A DNA stretch of 5,542 nucleotides from Alphaproteobacteria bacterium (GTDB lineage Bacteria > Pseudomonadota > Alphaproteobacteria > CBDBCS01 > JAHZLG01). A program made the position numbers and the translations under genes. The notes under the pieces are model-generated. The model was not told the DNA's origin and did no database searches. It saw only the letters and a list, made by a program, of their open reading frames with translations. The DNA is taken from NCBI GenBank assembly GCA_022599995.1, contig JAHZLG010000057.1:1-5542 (forward strand), written 5' to 3'. This document shows positions 5,494 through 5,542 of the stretch, piece by piece (within the stretch, counting starts at the first letter, position 1; every line of letters begins with the position of its first letter).

Positions 5494-5542
5494 ATGTCAA
5501 CCTCGCGACGCAGTCTTGCCAAAGGCGAGCTCCTTATTCGCC
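5494..5542 (+). CDS. Start of an unidentified gene (partial, runs off the window)
   Basis: An ATG preceded by GGAG opens a frame of 16 complete codons to the window edge, MSTSRRSLAKGELLIR. It is transcribed divergently from the helicase across a 262-base spacer. The N-terminus is basic and hydrophilic, with no signal peptide in what is visible. I do not recognise the family from so few residues. The ribosome binding site, the open frame to the edge and the divergent layout make a real gene likely but unproven. Confidence 0.5.
   Translation, partial: MSTSRRSLAKGELLIR

Overview
The window is a GC-rich bacterial segment, probably from an alphaproteobacterium. That assignment rests on a short CinA-type molybdopterin-binding protein without the C-terminal amidohydrolase domain, and on a very long SUV3-type helicase of the kind common in that class. 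It is an inference from protein type only; no rRNA or other lineage marker is present.

Layout: bases 1-45 may hold the last codons of an upstream plus-strand gene. Bases 46-306 are non-coding and consist of a G-quadruplex-prone G tract followed by a 35-bp tandem repeat array that runs almost to the start of the CinA-like gene (313-1065, +). A 176-base gap ending in a C-rich tract leads to msrA (1242-1691, +), a methionine sulfoxide reductase with a good ribosome binding site. msrA converges on a large minus-strand gene (1791-5231, -), a SUV3-like DExH-box RNA helicase whose C-terminal half carries several low-complexity insertions. The short convergent gap contains inverted repeats. A 262-base divergent spacer (5232-5493) holds another C-rich repeat and then the first 16 codons of an unidentified plus-strand gene that runs off the window.

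The genes do not form an obvious pathway. MsrA repairs oxidised methionine, the helicase probably acts in RNA metabolism, and the CinA-like protein is a predicted nucleotide or molybdopterin-binding protein. They look like ordinary chromosomal housekeeping genes.

The unusual aspect is repeats. These are a 35-bp non-coding array, an 18-bp coding array of 19 units giving a Gly/Ser-rich linker of about 114 residues in the helicase, a 9-bp VTG-coding array, a duplicated 19-mer in the same gene, and C/G-rich tracts near the 5' end of each complete gene, two of which share an identical 16-mer. I see no mobile element, CRISPR array, RNA gene or defence system, and no convincing evidence of a new enzymatic system.
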